Source: Gallionellaceae bacterium (GTDB lineage: Bacteria > Pseudomonadota > Gammaproteobacteria > Burkholderiales > Gallionellaceae). Taken from it: a DNA stretch of 9,875 bases. The translations under genes were made by a program, and so were the position numbers. The number at the start of each line of letters is the position of its first letter. Within the stretch, counting starts at the first letter, position 1. Location: the NCBI GenBank assembly GCA_030646595.1, contig JAUSKS010000104.1:1-9875 (forward strand). The letters are read 5' to 3'. Below, in pieces: positions 7,417 to 9,875 of this stretch. The notes beneath the pieces are model-generated. The model was not told the DNA's origin. It did no database searches and saw only the letters and a program-made list of their open reading frames with translations.

Positions 7417-7422
7417 CTTATA
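7417..7422 (-). promoter_or_regulatory. Weak candidate -10 element upstream of recJ
   Basis: TATAAG on the minus strand matches five of six bases of the consensus and lies 31 bp before the recJ ATG. I find no good -35 at the expected distance, so this is tentative. Confidence 0.2.
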
Positions 7423-7459
7423 CGGTACAAAGTCCGGGTCTATTTGCCGTGGTCTTGTT

Positions 7460-7489
7460 TTGGTTGTCCTTCCATTTTTAGGATAGAAT
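7460..7489 (+). promoter_or_regulatory. Candidate lysC promoter
   Basis: TAGAAT (7484-7489) matches five of six bases of the -10 consensus, with TTGGTT (7460-7465) as a weak -35 across an 18-bp spacer. The leader to the GTG start would be about 30 bases, too short for a lysine riboswitch, and none is visible. Confidence 0.35.
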
Positions 7490-7524
7490 TCGCTCCATTT
7501 TACTAACCTGAGCATGGGGATATT

Positions 7525-8769
7525 GTGGCATTGATAGTGCAGAAGTATGGCGGCACCTCGGTAGGCAGCCCGGAACGCATTAAAAAAGTAGCGCAGCGCG
7601 TAGCAAAATATCAGGAACAAGGCCATCAAGTTGTGGTTGTTGTTTCTGCCATGAGCGGCGAAACCAATCGTCTTATTGAATTGGCGAAAACAATACAGGC
7701 ACAGCCCGACCCGCGGGAACTGGATGTGGTGATTTCTACCGGCGAGCAAGTCACCATCGGCTTGATGGCAATGGCACTCATGCAGGAAGGGCTGCAAGCC
7801 AAGAGCTACACCGGTGCCCAGGTCCAGATATTGACTGACAGCGCTTTTACCAAAGCGCGCATCCTGAGCATAGACGAGCAGAGCATACGCACCGACCTGG
7901 CCAATGGGTGTGTGGTCGTGGTGGCTGGTTTTCAGGGCATGGACGAGGAGGGCAACATCACCACCCTGGGACGTGGCGGCTCTGATACTACTGGCGTGGC
8001 CATTGCTGCTGCGTTGCGCGCCGATGAATGCCAGATTTATACCGATGTGGATGGCGTTTACACCACTGATCCGCGGGTAGTGCCAGAAGCACGCCGCCTG
8101 AAAAATATTACCTTTGAAGAAATGCTGGAAATGGCCAGCCTGGGCTCCAAGGTCTTGCAAATTCGCGCAGTCGAATTTGCCGGAAAATACAAGGTCAAGC
8201 TGCGCGTGTTATCCAGCTTCAGCGAGGATTTCGGGCAAGAGGGTGCAGGCACACTGATTACTTTTGAGGAAGACAATAAAATGGAACAAGCGATTATTTC
8301 AGGCATAGCTTTTAACCGCGATGAAGCCAAGATCACCGTGCGCGGTGTGCCGGACAAGCCAGGTATCGCTTATCAGATACTAGGGCCGGTAAGTGATGCC
8401 AATATAGATGTGGATATTATTATCCAGAATGTAGGTGTGGATGGCACGACCGATTTCTCATTCACCGTACATCGCAATGAATTCGCTAAAGCGATGGATA
8501 TCCTGAAAAACAAGGTGCAGAAGCACATCGGCGCGCGGGATGTGATTGGCGATGACAAGACTGCCAAGGTGTCGGTAGTGGGCGTGGGCATGCGCTCGCA
8601 TGTAGGCATTGCCAGCAAAATGTTCCGCACTTTGGCCGAAGAGGGAATCAACATTCAGATGATTTCTACCTCGGAAATTAAAATCTCGGTCATCATAGAT
8701 GAGAAGTATCTGGAACTGGCCGTACGTGTGCTGCATCAGGCCTTCGATTTGGATCAGGAAATACTCTAG
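7525..8769 (+). CDS. lysC: Aspartokinase (aspartate kinase, 414 aa)
   Basis: The enzyme phosphorylates aspartate, the first step toward lysine, threonine, methionine and diaminopimelate. The kinase domain (about 1-245) shows KYGGTSVG (7-14), SAMSGETN (41-48), STGEQ (71-75), GRGGSDTT (149-156) and TDVDGVYTTDPR (173-184). Two ACT domains follow (about 265-335 and 345-412); they bind feedback inhibitors, usually lysine and/or threonine. The length matches single-function aspartokinases of the LysC/Ask class, with no fused homoserine dehydrogenase. The start is a GTG preceded by GGGGA four bases upstream; the nearby ATG at 7514 is out of frame. In-frame Met253 has its own GAGGA upstream and may start a separate regulatory subunit. 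The gene is transcribed divergently from recJ and is probably monocistronic, since the next sequence is an insertion element on the other strand. Confidence 0.97.
   Translation: MALIVQKYGGTSVGSPERIKKVAQRVAKYQEQGHQVVVVVSAMSGETNRLIELAKTIQAQPDPRELDVVISTGEQVTIGLMAMALMQEGLQAKSYTGAQVQILTDSAFTKARILSIDEQSIRTDLANGCVVVVAGFQGMDEEGNITTLGRGGSDTTGVAIAAALRADECQIYTDVDGVYTTDPRVVPEARRLKNITFEEMLEMASLGSKVLQIRAVEFAGKYKVKLRVLSSFSEDFGQEGAGTLITFEEDNKMEQAIISGIAFNRDEAKITVRGVPDKPGIAYQILGPVSDANIDVDIIIQNVGVDGTTDFSFTVHRNEFAKAMDILKNKVQKHIGARDVIGDDKTAKVSVVGVGMRSHVGIASKMFRTLAEEGINIQMISTSEIKISVIIDEKYLELAVRVLHQAFDLDQEIL
8266..8283 (+). promoter_or_regulatory. Possible internal ribosome binding site and start (ATG 8281) for an aspartokinase beta subunit
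   Basis: GAGGA (8266-8270, extendable to GAGGAAG) lies 8-10 bases before the in-frame ATG at 8281-8283 (codon 253), right at the border between the kinase and ACT domains. Aspartokinases of Bacillus subtilis and Corynebacterium glutamicum make a small beta subunit from an internal start at the equivalent place. The product would be 162 residues holding both ACT domains. Use in this organism is inferred. Confidence 0.4.
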
Positions 8770-8800
8770 CTGCAGTATTTTCCAATCCAGAAATGAGTCT

Positions 8801-8834
8801 GAACAAGGAGCGACAAGCTCATCTGTCCGCCTTC
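8801..8834 (+). other. Weak hairpin downstream of lysC
   Basis: AAGG...GACA (from about 8805) can pair with TGTC...CCTT (to about 8832) around an 8-base loop, with unpaired bases in the middle of the stem. No T-run follows, so it is a poor terminator candidate. The rest of the gap from the lysC stop to 8850 shows no gene and no tRNA. Confidence 0.2.
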
Positions 8835-8893
8835 GAATTCTCAATCGGTCTGTAGTAGTTAAAATTTATTCTGTTTGTGCCCGTACTGTTTCC

Positions 8894-9875
8894 TCAAGCA
8901 CATTTCTTGAGTGCTGCGGAAATGGCTTGGAACAACCGCTGCCTAGCCTTGTGGAGCATCGCAGCGGCCTCATTGTCGCTCAACTCTGAAGCGATTGCAT
9001 CCAGTTGTTTAAACGTCACGCCTGGCTTGAGATATTGCTTGGCTTCAGGCAGTGACTTAAGCTTCTCGTAGTGCGTCATCATCTGTTCGTAGCGGTACTT
9101 CTTCCGTTCCTTCCCCTTGGCATCCGTAATGGTCTCCGGGAAGAAGCACGGACGGTGGAAGTTGACATAAGGGTTTAGGAAGCCCGCACAGAAGGCGTTG
9201 ACCTTCCCGGCGAACTGTTGCGGGATATGCGCATAACCCAGATGCTTGCGCACCACCGCGCCGTTCTTGGATTCCGCCAACGCGTTATCGTTGGAGTGCC
9301 GAGGGAGGGACTTGGTGAACTCGATGAACAATTTCTCCAACAGTTTGGCGACTTGGTAATTGATATACTCCGAACCGTTGTCGGCATGAAACCCCAGGAT
9401 GACAAACGGAAACTCTTCCAGCAACTGCCGGATGACCGGCAGCAAATACGCCTCGCTGATCTTCTGATGGAACTACTAGCCATCTGACTAACCCAGCACA
9501 AGACGCTGGGTAAGTCATTGGTTATCGCAGGTGGCGACTAGCTGGAACTGGATCACACAGTCCACCGCGTTGATGTGGTAGACACCTTTCACTCCATCCT
9601 GATCGCCCTGATGCACACTGTCGATGCGGATGTAGCCTGGCTTGCCGTTGGGCTGGGGTGCGCGGCGTTGGCCGATGGGGATGCCGGTTGGCCGCGTCTT
9701 GGTCCAGTGCCGCCGCTTGTTCTGATACTGTTCCCCACCGCGCAGGTTGTACAGATGGGAGACCGAGATACTCGCCAGCCGCTCGAAGCGAGTGTCACCA
9801 AAGATCAGGAGGGCGCGCTCCATCAGCTTTTTGGTGGCTGGCCCCGACAGTGTGCCGTGCAGGGCATCCATCTCG
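8894..9875 (-). pseudogene. DDE (rve superfamily) transposase, interrupted and 5'-truncated by the window edge
   Basis: Two open segments in the same reading frame (9515-9875 and 8894-9464) together give an integrase-type catalytic domain. The first Asp is in YIRIDSVHQGD, the second in GFHADNGSEY, and Glu is in NALAESKNG. The second Asp and the Glu are separated by 35 residues, the classical DD35E spacing. The C-terminal part ends at a TGA (8894-8896). The segments are split by about 60 bp (9465-9524) containing four in-frame stops, between the codons for ...LVATC and KISEAYLLPVIRQ. All catalytic residues remain in the two pieces, but no intact transposase can be made. The N-terminus is outside the window. 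A low-level product from the downstream piece (ATG-like starts near 9445) would lack the first catalytic Asp. Confidence 0.85.
9465..9524. repeat. 60-bp palindromic insert inside the transposase
   Basis: The arms TGACTAACCCAGC (9485-9497) and GCTGGGTAAGTCA (9505-9517) match at 12 of 13 pairs around a 7-base loop. After a short unpaired step the stem can extend with TAGCCA (9477-9482) against TGGTTA (9519-9524), one pair being G-T. The outer palindrome edge at 9524 coincides with the point where the transposase reading is lost. The length of 60 is a multiple of three, so the frame is the same on both sides. It looks like a small REP- or MITE-like element, but I do not recognise it and see no second copy in this window. 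Confidence 0.6.

Larger units (their letters stand above)
8851..9875 (-). mobile_element. Insertion sequence with rve-type DDE transposase, partial at right edge
   Basis: The transposase remnant at 8894-9875 and its short 3' flank belong to one insertion sequence whose other end is beyond the window. The inner boundary is placed at about 8851, where the plus strand reads TGTAGTAG, because many DDE insertion sequences end in TGT and the sequence changes character there. This is a guess until the opposite terminal repeat is seen. The element lies about 80 bp after the lysC stop and points against lysC. The family is not certain (IS481/IS3-like rve group). Confidence 0.6.

Noticed and set aside
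7386..7524. Lysine riboswitch before lysC
   Set aside because: The space between the divergent genes is under 140 bp, the likely leader is about 30 bases, and no conserved lysine-riboswitch core is visible.
7351..8160. Long minus-strand open frame (269 codons) across the recJ start and lysC
   Set aside because: It is antisense to the conserved kinase domain of lysC, is rich in His/Gln/Ala as expected for a shadow frame, and has no family resemblance.
8770..8850. tRNA-Ser gene or remnant after lysC, prompted by TTCGAATTC at 8832-8840
   Set aside because: No 5-bp T-stem flanks the loop-like sequence, and no anticodon arm, acceptor stem or CCA is present.
9477..9524. Integron attC-like recombination site
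   Set aside because: The palindrome lacks the required outer core motifs (RYYYAAC and GTTRRRY), and no integrase or cassette gene is nearby.

Overview
The window looks like a piece of a betaproteobacterial chromosome, most likely a Nitrosomonadales/Gallionellaceae-type organism. This is inferred from the style of RecJ, RF2 and aspartokinase and from the secreted c-type cytochromes. Base composition is near 50% GC. It contains housekeeping genes, an accessory redox/signalling block between two of them, and a damaged insertion sequence at the right edge. No tRNA, rRNA or CRISPR array is visible.

Layout from right to left on the minus strand: recJ (single-strand DNA exonuclease); a membrane GGDEF-EAL cyclic-di-GMP protein; an outer-membrane beta-barrel with an N-terminal c-type heme motif, resembling the Cyc2 class of cytochrome-porin fusions; a lipoprotein with one CxxCH and one CxxxCH motif; a small unrecognised secreted protein; and the 5' part of prfB (release factor 2), which runs off the left edge and carries the classical programmed +1 frameshift. 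In many proteobacteria recJ and prfB are direct neighbours (in E. coli, recJ-prfB-lysS). Here about 4.8 kb holding four genes separates them, so the block reads as an insertion into a conserved locus.

On the plus strand lysC (aspartokinase with two ACT domains) starts divergently from recJ. About 80 bp after its stop a probable insertion-sequence end begins. The DDE transposase inside runs on the minus strand to the right edge. It is broken by a roughly 60-bp segment that is mostly a near-perfect palindrome and introduces four in-frame stops.

How the genes may work together is inference. The GGDEF-EAL gene overlaps the cytochrome-porin gene by 11 bp, so a c-di-GMP enzyme and a putative outer-membrane electron-transfer protein are probably co-expressed. 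The heme lipoprotein and small secreted protein that follow could be partners in the same cell-surface redox function. prfB appears to have its own promoter just upstream, which would separate it from the block.
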